This document shows, piece by piece, positions 1-11,115 of a DNA stretch of 64,000 nt. The stretch is from positions 62,001 through 126,000 of the forward strand of contig JAOTOM010003661.1 of the NCBI GenBank assembly GCA_034440615.1, written 5' to 3'. Both the position numbers and the translations under genes were made by a program. The stretch is from Ashinkailepas kermadecensis (lineage: Eukaryota; Arthropoda; Thecostraca; Neolepadidae). The notes below the pieces were generated by a model. That model had not been told where the DNA came from and did no database searches. It saw nothing but the letters and a program-made list of their open reading frames with translations. The stretch's first letter is position 1. Every line of letters starts with the position of its first letter.

Positions 1-899
1 GTACGTATGCGCAAATGTACGTATGCACAAATGTACGTAAGCACAAATGTACGTAAGTGTAAATGTACGTATACGCAAGTGTACGTAAGCGCAAATGTAC
101 GTATGCGCAAATGTACATAAGCGCAAATGTACGTAAGCGCAAATGCACGTATGCGCAAAAGTACGTATGCGCAAATGTACGTAAGCGCAAATGAACGTAT
201 GCGCAAATGTACGTAAGCGCAAATGTACCTAAGCGCAACAGTACGTAAACGTAAAAGAATGCAAGAGTAAATGTACGTATGAGCCAATGTACGTACATTT
301 AGACATACGGGCCTTTGCGTTTAAGCACATTTGGTCAGGTCCATATGCCATACGTACATTTACTCTTACGTACATTTGCCATACGTAAATTTGCGCTGAA
401 GTAAATTTTGCATACGTACATCTGCACTTACGTACAATTGCCATACGTACATTTGCGCATACGTACTTTTGCGCATACGCACATTTGCGCTTCCGTACAT
501 TTCCGCTTACGTATTTTTGCGCATACGTACATTTGCGCTCACGTACATTTGCGCATACGTACTTTTGCGCATACGTACATTTGCGCATACGTACATTTGC
601 GCTTACGTTCATTTGCGCATACGTACTTTTGCGCTTAGGTACATTTGCGCTTACGTACATCTGCACTTACGTACATTTGCGCTTACGGACATTTGCGCTT
701 GCGTACATTTGCGCATACGTACTTTTGCGCATACGTACATTTGCCATACGTACATTTGCGCTTACGTACATTAGCCATACGTACATCTGCGCTTACGTAC
801 AATTGCCATACGTACATCTTCGCTTACGTACATTTGCTTACGTACATTTGCGTACGTACATCTGCCATACGTACATTTGCTTTACGTACATTTGTCCGG
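1..899. repeat. Head-to-head palindrome of 16-bp tandem repeats (foldback-like)
   Basis: The left arm (1 to about 300) is about 18 tandem copies of a 16-bp unit, consensus GTACGTAAGCGCAAAT, with a few substitutions per copy. After a non-repeat centre of roughly 50 bp (about 297-345), the right arm (about 345-899) is some 34 copies of the reverse complement, ATTTGCGCATACGTAC, a few of them 15 bp long. The whole block is therefore one large inverted repeat built of short direct repeats. The left arm starts at the window edge and probably extends beyond it. Open frames inside it are by-products of the repeat. The design resembles foldback transposons, but I cannot see the outer end on the left. 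Confidence 0.9.
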
Positions 900-1397
900 T
901 TAACCCAGATTCTACACATCTGCCAGTTTGACCTACACATCCTGAAAACTGCTGTTTTGTCATTGTGAACCTAAGCGTTTCCATATTTCCTTCATGCAAT
1001 TCAGCCCTTCCTTCGCGAAGCCGATTGCGCCGGGCCACCCGCCCGGCTGGTCGGGCGGACAGCCCGGTTCCGGTAACTGGAACCAGTAACTGACCTAATA
1101 AAGTGCTCATATATAGATGACCTGAGGTCAAACACCACATCCATCATCTGTATTGCATCATCAGCCATGCCCCCCCCCCCCCCAAAAAAAAAAATCATTG
1201 AAGCCCATTTTGGAGCATTTAAACACAATCGCAGCGATCCATAACAATGTCAAGCGAAGCCTCATAAAACAAGCAAAATGTAACATATTTGACCTAATTT
1301 ACCTTGAAAATGTCGACATAAGGTCATGCAGTTTGCACACAACACAGTTCACTACATAACTCATCTACCCTGAAATTTTCGTTACTCTAGCTTCAAT
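900..1397. other. Intergenic stretch, no gene
   Basis: No supported gene. About 1015-1095 is GC-rich and self-complementary (alternating GCCCGGC/GCCGGGC blocks and a GGTTCCGGTAACTGGAACC stem). A TGACCTGAGGTCA-like inverted half-site pair lies at about 1119-1131. Adjacent C and A homopolymers lie at about 1170-1195. Confidence 0.5.
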
Positions 1398-2113
1398 ATG
1401 AATCGAGATCTTAGGGAGGGGGGGGTGGAATCCGCCCCTCCCCCTTCTAGTGCGCGGAATTTTCAGAGGGCCTCCAGGGCGCATGTTAAGAGGATTTCTG
1501 GGCAATTCTCTTCAGTTCCCCTGTCGGTACTCAATAATGGAGGCAACATCATTGCTGATCCAGGCGAAGTAGTGAATCGTATTGCTCATGTTATTACAAG
1601 GCGAAGTGAACACACCGATCCAACACTCTTACGACACCGTGCCTGTTGTCAGAGGGATGAGATCAGCTTTACCACATCTGAACAACTTGTTTGCAACTTG
1701 CCATTTACCCAAGCTGAGCTTACCTCTGTCATCAGCGGTTTGAAAAGTGTGTGTGAGGGACCAGATGGAGTGCACAACGAAATGTTGGGACATTTACCAT
1801 TGTCTGCAAAGCATGCTCTACTCACGATTTACGACAGACTGCGGGATGTGTGATGTTTTCCACCAGCTTGGCGAAAAGCAATCATCATGCCATTATTAAA
1901 GCCCGGCAAAAGTGGCGACGACCCAACCCATTCCCGTGCGATATCTCTTACATCATCATCGTGTAAGTTAATGGAGAGAATGGCAAACCTTCGACTCATT
2001 TGGTTCTTGGAGACTCAGAATGTCTTAACTAACGTGGAGTGCGGCTTTCCGAAAACCGCAATACGATCAACCATGTTTTAAGGCTCGATACCGAGATTCT
2101 TGTGGCTTTTTAG
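1398..2113 (+). pseudogene. Broken non-LTR reverse transcriptase fragment (Jockey/I-like)
   Basis: The frame opening at 1398 carries reverse-transcriptase landmarks in order: a helper region with FTQAELTSVI, then GPDGVHNEML, then after an in-frame TGA (1851-1853) the segment WRKAIIMPLLKPGKSGDD and the motif ISLTSSSCKLMERM. The order and wording match the fingers/palm start of Jockey/I-type LINE reverse transcriptases. The frame ends at a TAA at 2079-2081, but homology resumes one frame over (NHVLRLDTEILVAF) up to a stop at 2111-2113, so there is a frameshift near 2050-2070. The catalytic YADD block is absent. This is a truncated fossil with at least two lesions, and its ends are uncertain. 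Confidence 0.8.
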
Positions 2114-2742
2114 TGGCGCGGATTAACTACACTATTTTTGCAATTTCCACTAAAAAAAACTTAATAGATGATTTGCTGCAACCTCCAGCCTTTCATGTGC
2201 TCTTTTCAGCTCTTGGACACGTTTTCGCGCCTCTCGTGTGCCTACAATAGGCGCCAGGTTTGCAGACTCCATTGGACCTGTCATGTCCCGCTTAGATCTC
2301 GCGACTGGCAAGAGATCCTGGAGATCGATCTGAAGCCTGACACGGGCTTTTGAAATTGGTCGCGGCCGTGCAATTCTACTGCATCCTAGCTTTCTGAAAC
2401 GCACCACATGCAGCCACAGGAAGCGTTTTAGCAGGGTGTTGACCTTCTTTCTTGAGCGCCCCCTCAACTTGCGCTTGCTTGCACTTGATGGGACCTCCGA
2501 TACTCCTGTGCCTCACCGGTGGCGGGGGAAAGTGGAATATGTTTTCCTCTTCCTTCATCTTGAGAGTGATGCCGCCAATACCGAGTAAATTTGACATGGC
2601 GTTAGCTGTCGTGGTTATCTTACAATCTCGAAATTTGAGTGATTTGGGCTACGTCAATCTAGGCCATTCCAGGTCAATTGATGACGATACAGGCTTTTGA
2701 GATGGTTGCGTTCTGACGAAGCCCATGCCTGCGCAATTGTTT
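2114..2742 (-). other. Unresolved stretch with overlapping minus-strand open frames
   Basis: Two overlapping minus-strand frames (2376-2597 and 2150-2467) could be one reading interrupted by a frameshift. The second ends in a charged, heptad-like stretch (EARKRVQELKRAHERLEVAA) that would favour a coiled coil. I do not recognise the family. The plus strand is also open over part of this stretch, so it may not code at all. Confidence 0.2.
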
Positions 2743-2815
2743 GGCCGGTGGTGTAGAGGTCAACGTGTCTGCTTCTCAGCCGAAGGGTTCGGGCACGTTG
2801 GCCAAGCGGGCTCCG
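2743..2815 (+). repeat. tRNA-derived SINE head
   Basis: The segment reads like a degenerate tRNA 5' half, with an A-box-like TGGTGTAGAGGTCAACG followed by an anticodon-arm-like stretch and a B-box-like GGGTTCGGGC. The spacing of the two boxes fits an internal RNA polymerase III promoter. No proper acceptor stem closes it, so I read it as a SINE head and not a working tRNA gene. The downstream body is not resolved. Confidence 0.45.
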
Positions 2816-3639
2816 CTTCCCCGTAGCTATCAGCGTGAACGATTGGTGATGGTGTTGTGCTATTCAGTTGAGTGCTTCGTAGGAGAATTGAAGATTCTTC
2901 TGATTGATCGAAGACACGACAGACAACGCAGCAAATGACCCTAAACCATTGGTGGTTCCGAGTTGGTCAAAGCGATTAGGAGATACAGAAACATTTCATG
3001 GCACCATATCGGTATGAACATGGGAAGTAATACCTACGAGGTACTGACGTTCGGAATAAAATATAAGTGAATACATAACATGATGCACTATGCAGTTAAT
3101 CATCTTCTGGTTTTTCGCGATTTGGTCGTCGCCTACATGGTGCAGAATTTAAGATGTCAAAAACACAACTTTCTTTATCCCAGGACAGTTGTTCTTGTGT
3201 TGAGCCATGAAAACCGAAAATACTGTATTAGTGGCAGAATACTCAATGTTCTGGAACTCGGCCTTCATGGGAAGTAACATAATTATGGCATCGAAACGTA
3301 GAGCATCTTGTCACCAGCACAATGTTCGGACTTGGTCATTTAAGTTAACTCTGCTGGGATAAAGAAGTTATTGAGCATCAATTGCCGCACAAAACACACG
3401 AATACTCCGATGTAGGCGGCTGTACTGTGCTTGCGTTGTGAAACATAATTGATTTAGCTAGCAGGCGTATGGGTCGCTCAAGACTGCAGGGTTGGTAGCC
3501 AGCGGATCTCACTTTTTCACCCTTGTCCGGATTGCACCGGCGCTTTATTTCCGCATAGCGTCACATTTGCAGGTGAGTACATATATATCTCGAAATACAC
3601 ATTTTGCACAAGTGGTTGCCACCTATTCGTGAACTTTTG
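2816..3639. other. No gene seen
   Basis: Short unrelated open frames only. There is no repeat structure or recognisable protein similarity. Confidence 0.4.
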
Positions 3640-5440
3640 CATTTATTCGTTCTTGACTGCAGTACACTTTTCGATTTCATGCATTGTCCTGATCCTTCCC
3701 ATAAATTCCGCCAGTGACACTCTTCCATTTTCCAGTATTTTCCTACATATTATGTACCGCTTCGCAAGCACTAGCACAAAGTTGACAATGTCAGTTGCAC
3801 CGATACATCCAAAAAATATGTACTCTATGCAAAGATTCGGGCTCATTCCGTTGTTTAAACCCAGTTTGTGCATCAGTGCAATATAAAATTGCGGAACCGT
3901 TCTGCATTCTGCTATGAAATGTGTGATAGTATCGCTGTTTGAACAAAATTGGCATTCTAGCGAATCACTAATTGTTCGGTCGTATAGGAATTTGTGTAAT
4001 TGTGTAAAACTTATCATAATAAGTGAATAAAATTTGTGTAAAATAATAAATAATAAATACATAAAAAAACATTTGTGTAAAACAAATCGATTTACTATCT
4101 GAAACTACATATTTTGAAGTTTCGTTGATTTTGTGCATTTCTGCGGTAGACCATAGATTTTCTCCCATTTTTGCCAACCGAAGTTTTAATTTTCTCCCTC
4201 CCATTTTATTTGACATCGTGGTTTTACTGTTTGTGACAGCAGGATTTCGTACATGAGGGAACATGCTATTTCTTTTGTTTCCATTTCTTTTCCGGCATGT
4301 CTAACGTATGATATGCTTTCATTCCTTGTCGTGGGAGGCAATGAGCAGTAATTATGCAATCTCAACAATCTTTTCCATTCGCGGGGTATAGCTTGCAAGA
4401 AACACTAGTAAGTATACTAGGACACTTCGATATTTGGCCACCGAGCCACTAATACGCTGTGTTCTACGCTGTTGCCATGTTCAAACAGATTCCCTCTAAA
4501 TGTTATGCCATTTTCATAGAGTGATGGCACAAACATCGGTTGTTGGTCTATTTTAATGTACTTATTACACCATAGAAATTGAGTACTTACTGATGTGATA
4601 TCGTTAGTGTTCAATTACGCTTTCATTTTACATGCTGCAACAATGACATATTCATTACATCTGGTACACCTATGTTTGAAAATTGCGTCCTTATCAGCAC
4701 TCGCTCGCAATACATCCTGTAATTTGAAACGTCTCAATCTACCTTGAAGCACATGACTCCAAATTGGTTTACTGTCGTCTATCATTCGCTTAGACCACAT
4801 CAATTCCAGGGTTCTCATGTATCTGGTTATGCTCACAGCTTTAAGACCACCCTCCTTCATTGACTGACATATGACACCTTTCCTCACTTTGGGTGGATTA
4901 TGTATCCATATAAATTTAGAAATCTCCCTATCTATTGATTTAATGGCGTCATTAAGCAGACCCATAACAGCTGCGACATACGTGAACTGTGATACCATCA
5001 ATTATTTACTAAGTACTATTCTGCCCTTCAAGCTCAGGTCTCTTCCTATCCATAAATTCATTGCAGCTCTCATCCGCCGCAGTCTTGGTCTAATATTCTC
5101 CTTAATACAAGCTACTTTAGTTGAGGAATAGATTCCTAGAGATTTGAACTATGTCGTCGGCACAGCTTCGTAAATTAAATCTTTTTTATTCCTGTCTCGT
5201 CCTAGCCACACCATGTCGCACCTTTGTCTGTTTAACGTTAACCCTGATGCTTCACGAAATTCGTTCAGCATCTCAAGGGCTTGTGTGGCAGATCGACCAT
5301 CCTTTACGAAAATAATGGTATCATCTGTATACTGCGATATTCTAAATAGACCACTCCATTTATTATGACCCCTTAAATAATATTCGATTTTTGATTACAT
5401 CCGAATATCTCTACCGCATGCACAAATAGAGCGGATCTCA
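3640..5440 (-). pseudogene. L1/Tx1-type LINE ORF2, 3' half, decayed
   Basis: Read on the minus strand, fragments in correct order give the reverse-transcriptase palm and the C-terminal half of an L1/Tx1-type ORF2. Near 5435-5390 is RSALFVHAVEIFG. After a frameshift, 5393-5165 gives RISQYTDDTIIF, where YTDD stands in for the usual YADD, then ASGLTLNRQRCDMVWLG. Between 5001 and 4417 one frame runs through FIWIHNPPKVRKGVI, EGGLKAVS and LYENGITFRGNLF with a single TAA at 4615-4617. Around 4060-3640 is the terminal Cys/His region, LECQFCSNSDTITHFIAEC, then the AKRYIICRK tail. It is 5'-truncated near 5440, with no endonuclease and several lesions. It is clearly dead. Confidence 0.85.
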
Positions 5441-6552
5441 CTTCGCTACGATCTCCACCAGACGCAGAAGCGGCTGGTGAAACTGACGGCTGACGAAACT
5501 GCCTCTCCAATCGACTGCGCAGGCCTGGACTTCATCGCGTCCGAGCCGAGCACATGCAGTCCGCACACGTCTGACTAATTCGATGAACCTGATCGACACG
5601 TGTCAAACGCCGCCTTCCACAAGAGGCCGCTAATGCCGCGCGCCTCCAGCGCCAATCGCCTATAGTGCTGTTGGCCGTCGGCTGTGCTGTCAGTGCTATA
5701 CAGTGAAGCGGTTGAAAGGTAGCCATGTAGATTGCAGCTACCGACAGCCGCGGCTAGCAGCTGATCGCGGGCAGGCGTGCAGCAGTACTGCGTCCGAGCC
5801 ATCTGTGCACACACCTGTCCACGGCAGAAACACGATGCCAGTGATCGGCCATCACTGGCACACCGACATCAATTTCAACTTGTGCTATTATTGCCGCTTT
5901 GTGCACGCGATCGTGCGTTGTGCTCATGGCAGCATGTCGAATCGTTCTCACTTGTTGTGTACACGCTCAGTTCACACGCCGAAGTAGTTTGTTGTAGCTA
6001 TAACTAGACCTATGCAAAACATTTTGCCAACGGTGAATTGTTGGTGTTAGCATGCTGATGAGAAGCCGATTGCTTTCATGGAACACCACTGATGTCTCAT
6101 GTTTCACTTCTGAATGTATTCAACTTTCGTAACGGTGATTCAATGTTTGTACATGGCAATACCATGGAACGACTTTTTATACTTTTGTTGTTGTTCAGAT
6201 TACATGCCTGACATACTTTCGCTCACATTCGATAAGGTCGCAATTAGTTTTGTAGTCGCAAGTCAGCCGGTAATTTTGCATCAGACAGTGCAGCTGAGCC
6301 CTCATTGTGCTCCCGATGTCGGTCGCATCGTGCGCGGGCCGTCCGTCTGTGTTTCTGTTATGGGTTAACTTACTTGTCTAACCTAATTCGAAGGCAAAGA
6401 ATACTTGGGCGAATGTCAGTTGCAAAACACGGAATTACACCTCTTCTTTTTGTGTTCCAAGTGAGTGTGCATCCGGCCGAGTTCGCCGGTTGGATACAGG
6501 GCTTGTAGGTACAGCAAGCAGGTCTCTGTGTGCACAAACTATGCTTGTGAAT
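5441..6552. other. Intergenic, no gene; short perfect hairpin at 5836-5860
   Basis: No supported coding sequence. A 10-bp perfect stem with a 5-base loop lies at 5836-5860 (TGCCAGTGAT, loop, ATCACTGGCA). Confidence 0.4.
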
Positions 6553-6625
6553 GTGTAGTTACCCAGGTGGGTAACTACACACTAAGTGACCGCGTGCGCC
6601 AGTGCTGGCGCATGCGGTCACTTAG
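6553..6625. repeat. Two abutting palindromes
   Basis: Positions 6553-6580 are a perfect 28-bp inverted repeat with 13-bp arms (GTGTAGTTACCCA). One base later, 6582-6625 is a 44-bp inverted repeat with 21-bp arms and a single mismatch. Each could extrude a long hairpin. No open frame covers them. They may be the end of an unidentified mobile element. Confidence 0.9.
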
Positions 6626-8320
6626 TTTTGAGGCCTCCCCCGGAAGGCGAAAAGGATGGGGATAAACCCATGCGACTGAGGAGTGGCTATTTTTAAGATT
6701 TTGACGCACTGACTGGGTTTTAAGTAATACGAGCCCAATGAATAGCGTATTAATGTAGCATAGCATGGCAATCCCTGCTTATATTTCGAGGAAATTACTT
6801 TGCTGCACATGGTCATTGTGAGGGGGGGGAGGAGAAGGGTGGATTTATTGGAATGTCCACCCTCTCGATTACTCCTTGTTACTGGCTGAATTTCAGAATA
6901 ATTGACAACATGGAACGGTAGTCCCAGCAGAACGCCATTGATGACCTAAATATCGATTTGGCCATGGTCCGCAATCACTGTCGGGAATTCTTCTTCCTGA
7001 GCTGCACTCAGGAACTGAATCGGTCTGAAATTTGTTGTTGTATGCATTCATCGTTCACATGAGCAGGAACGCTCGGGAAGTTGGAGGGATCTAAGGCACG
7101 TTTTTGTGTAAATCCTGCCCACGCAACGCCATACAATTACCTCTCACCACTGCCAAGAAGTGCGAGCGCGCGCGCGCGCGTGTGTGTGTGTGTCCGTGAA
7201 AGGAAGGAGCAGAAGGCCCGCCGTCACGTAGCATGTCTATTAACTTTTATTCGCTTCCAGCTTGTACATACAAGCATACGAGGGTGGCTTAGGAGTTCTC
7301 ACCCTTGTTTTTAGTGATAAAACACTGCTGACTTGTAGATAAAGAATCAAAGGAACAAGGTGGTGGAAAGAGCACACATTGCTGGACCCACGGGTACAAG
7401 TTCTTACGAAAATGCGGATGTTTGGGGCCAAGTTTTTTTTGTAGCCATTACTTTTGTGTCAGCATCTAAACATTTTGCTTCTGCGCACACACGTTTAGTT
7501 TTTGTTGCTACAAAACAAGTTATTGACCAATGCCGCGACGAAGAGAGTAACCAAAGGGGAATTCACAATTAGCCAGCTTCCCTGTTCTTCTCCATTGATA
7601 GCTACCCGGCATCTGAGTTCGTACCTACTCAGTCACTGGCTTACTCCGACCCTTTGACTAACTGACAAACTCTGACCAGGCGATTATTCTTTAACACCCA
7701 AAGTTTCTGTTAATCCAGACCACTACATCCAAGACATTGCTGCACGGAGTTGGTATTCGAATGGCAATATTTCCGTCGTGTCATTCTGAAAGGCCTGCGC
7801 TTGAACACTTAAAACCTGCCTGGAAGGACAGGCGTCTGGCCGGCGACTTGGCAGTGATGCCAGTTTCAGTGTTTGGAATCAGTGGGTTGGCCTAAGCTGA
7901 AGCTGCCACTTGACAGAAATTAATGTGACTGGCTGGCTTCTGGCTCAGTCGGGCTTATCGAATGGACTGGGATGCGCTCTGGGTGGTACCTGGGCTGATG
8001 GAGCCTGCTGAGGTTGTGACGAGCTCTGCGGGCACCCTGCGAAAGACCGTCAGGAACGGCGCTTGGACTGCTCCGCAATACACTGGTGTATAACGGTAGA
8101 GCATGCAGAGCACATCGTTGCGTGGTGCTAGGCAGTGCAGCATATCGGGCGCTAGAGCGTTTGGATGAGTGAACAGTTATTATCGTTTTCCAAAAATCCT
8201 TGTGGGAGCACATTGCACAATATATATTCTGCAGACCACCACCCACGTATACTCCTTAGTGTGCAGCTCCACATCAGCGACCTCATTTTGGCATGTTCAG
8301 AGGAGCATCTAGGATTTCTT
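6626..8320. other. No gene seen; small CG/TG tract at 7166-7192
   Basis: Only short, unrelated open frames occur. A (CG)n run passes directly into (TG)n at 7166-7192. Confidence 0.4.
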
Positions 8321-9343
8321 TTAACACTCGCACGTCCGGCGGTCCGCGCCAACTTCGCATGTCCGGGGGGGGGGGGGCAGATGTCTGCTCCCCCCCTAAG
8401 ATCTCGAGAACTATGCTAGGTAGCGACAAACGGAAAACGGCTTTGGATAGCTGGTATCAAGCTCTATCGAAAGTATTTCGGTCATGTTCTCACTCAGGTC
8501 AATATTTAGGTCACTGGGTCATCATATGTCAAATTCGACCAGATCGAGTGGGACTCTCAGATATTGGCACATATCTCAGGACCTGTAACAGATAGAAACA
8601 AACTGCAAATGCTATTCGACAGCCCTTGAAATGTGCTATCGACATACGCTGTGTAATTTAAGGTCAGGTCAACAGATGGGTCACCTAAACAATGACCTCA
8701 GGTCAAGGTCATGGGGTAGAGTAGGGAGGTCATGTAATATATCAATCGACACGTCTTGGCGATACAAGCACAATGACGGTAATTTCAGCCTACTAGCTCA
8801 ATGCATTGCGATATAATGCGCAGAAATGTGCTAGTGATTTTAGGTGACCTCAGCTGACCTTGGTTGGGCCACTGAGCAAAAATGTCAGCGATAGCATTGC
8901 GAATAGCTTCTAACTACACGCCATAACGGTTGGAGGTCATTCCGAGAGCAAATATGTAACCAGGAAACATTTGTATATTTTTCCATAGGCCTATAATGGG
9001 TAAGCCATGGCCACGACCTGACCTCAGGTCAACGCTACGAAAAAACCGTGATATAAATATTATAGACCCTGATAAGGTTATGACGTGATATAAGTTTGAA
9101 ATCAATCGCCCAATTATTGTGGGAGTGATGCCACCTAGAACTCGGAGGGACGTTAGGTCACTTCGCCTGACCTGGTGACCTGACTTGAGATGACCCAGGG
9201 TCAAACATTTCTGAGGATATGCAGAAAAGACCAATGAGCAGTCATGCGAGGTTTGGCCTTGCTAACCCGATTAGTATGGCGGCAAAGTAGGAAAAACCGC
9301 AGGGGGGGGCAGATATTTCCCCCCCCGGACGTGCGCGGGTTAA
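8321..9343. mobile_element. TTAA-bounded non-autonomous DNA transposon (piggyBac-like MITE candidate)
   Basis: TTAA lies at both borders (8321-8324 and 9340-9343). The left end continues CACTCGCACGTCCGG and the right end, read inward on the other strand, CCCGCGCACGTCCGG, so the terminal inverted repeats match except at two or three positions. Both ends then pass into G-runs with a short ATRTCTGC core. The left end has about 28 extra bases between the tip and the G-run. There is no transposase, only about 1 kb of non-coding filler. TTAA target duplication is the hallmark of piggyBac-type (and some Kolobok-type) elements. The interior is dense in AGGTCA/TGACCT hexamers, for example near 8497, 8662, 8703, 9020 and 9160. 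Confidence 0.7.
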
Positions 9344-10910
9344 AGGCTGGATAATTAATGACTAAGTTATAGAGAATAGTAAGTTCATTACTTTGGTCCC
9401 TTGGGGTGACTTCAGCTGTTAAAAAGTGTCTTCGCTGCCTCGCTGTCTTGCTGCCGCTTCCTATTTTTGAAATATTCTAGAACAGGAAGTTACAAAATAG
9501 CAATAGTGAACACCCGCAAGGTAGCTTTGTTGATGTACAAAATATACGTGTGGGTCAGGGGCGAATACATGGGGGACTGGGGGCATGTGTCTCCCACCAT
9601 GGAAGGTGGCGCCTCTCTGGTCCAAAAAAATCCTCCGGGATTGTTCGAGTGCACCCTCCGCCCGCCCCCCCCCCCCCATCCGCTCAACGTTTTTTTTTAA
9701 ACTGAAGGTGCCCCTCTAGGTAGATTCGCAGTGGCGCACTTCCGAAGAAATGCCACCCCTCCAGACAAGTGTTCCACCCCATGACAATTTATGGATCCGC
9801 CCCTGGTATGGATGCATGTGCATACACCTGGCTCACCTGGCGTGAGCAGCTCTCAAATAAGGATGCCTCATGCCTCCGACAAAATGTACCATCTATTAGC
9901 CAGAATTTAGCAATCCACTCTCTGCGCCAGCAGCGTAGCCACACCCGAAAAATGTAATCAGCTGAAAGCCTAAAGAGGATACGTGAAGGGAGGCCAGATC
10001 TAAATTATTGCTCATGTCCTGTTCAGATCGATAGCCTGGACATCAACAATGCGCTTTTTGTAGCAGGAAGAAGCCAAAAAATACACTTAACTAACCTTTT
10101 GATAGATTGGTCAATGCAATATTGTTGCCCTGCAATGATTCACCTTCTTTTGATTGTCTTCGCAAACGAGCATTGGTACATTGCCTCCAGTCTTGCATTG
10201 ACTCTGCTGCTATTCAAGATGAGAGGATGAACATATATCTGGTGTTTGATATGTCATACTTACGTTGATGTTTCACTCAGTCATTTTGTTATGACCGCTT
10301 CCTTGCTGTGCGTTGTTGTTCCTTCCTTTGGTTTGTGTGGTTTTGCTTGAAATGCAAATTGCTGTTAGTTGTTGTTTTCATTCCGCATATACTCGTAAAT
10401 ATCGGAGTGTTAGCATTATATACGTGTTGTCTGCAGGCTGTTACGGTACCAAGCTTCGTTTTGCTCACGTATATGTGCGTCCGAATAAGAAACAATCAGC
10501 CATGTCATTTATTCGTTACAACATTGGTATTGCTATGCATGCTTGAACTGTTTGCTGACTTGACAGTCACATCATCACAAGTGACAAAGTGACAATCACA
10601 GATACAATATTTGGCCCAGTCAGTGAGTGACACACTGATTCACAAGTGAAAGTCATAATCGGCTTGGTAAGGGAGGAGATTAACCCGAAGAAGCTGAGAT
10701 TATGCCAGGCTTTTCTGAAACCTTCAAGCACTCAACGGATTTAAAATACTTTGGGTCTAAAAGGCTCGTTAAAACGAACTTTACTAAATGGCAGCATCAG
10801 GCGCCGTTGGCAACGCTCGACGAGCGAGGGCAGGAGACTGGTTATCGGGCTCCCTGATGTAGGCACAGGCTCCGGCATCATGCCGCGTCAGAGGACTTGT
10901 GGACCGACCG
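9344..10910. other. No gene seen
   Basis: Several short overlapping open frames with no recognisable similarity. Homopolymer-rich patches (G, C and T runs) lie at about 9570-9700. Confidence 0.4.
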
Positions 10911-11115
10911 CAACTGCGCTCTCTAGGCAGTCCGCATGCACCTTATTGCGTCAACTGCGCTCTCTAGGCAGTCCGCATGCACCTTATTGCGTCAACTGCG
11001 CTCTCTAGGCAGTCCGCATGCACCTTATTGCGTCAACTGCGCTCTCTAGGCAGTCCGCATGCACCTTATTGCGTCAACTGTGCTCTCTAGGCAGTCCGCA
11101 TGCACCTTATTGCGT
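10911..11115. repeat. 41-bp minisatellite, exactly five copies
   Basis: Five consecutive copies of a 41-bp unit beginning CAACTGCGCTCTCTAGGCAG occupy exactly 205 bp. The copies are identical except for one C-to-T change in the fifth, so the expansion is recent. Confidence 0.97.

Noticed and set aside
2743..2815. Functional tRNA gene
   Set aside because: A-box-like sequence is present, but the B box is poor and no acceptor stem pairs. It is more likely a SINE head.
10911..11115. CRISPR array
   Set aside because: Repeats are contiguous with no unique spacers, no cas-like genes are present, and the genome is eukaryotic. The same holds for the other arrays.
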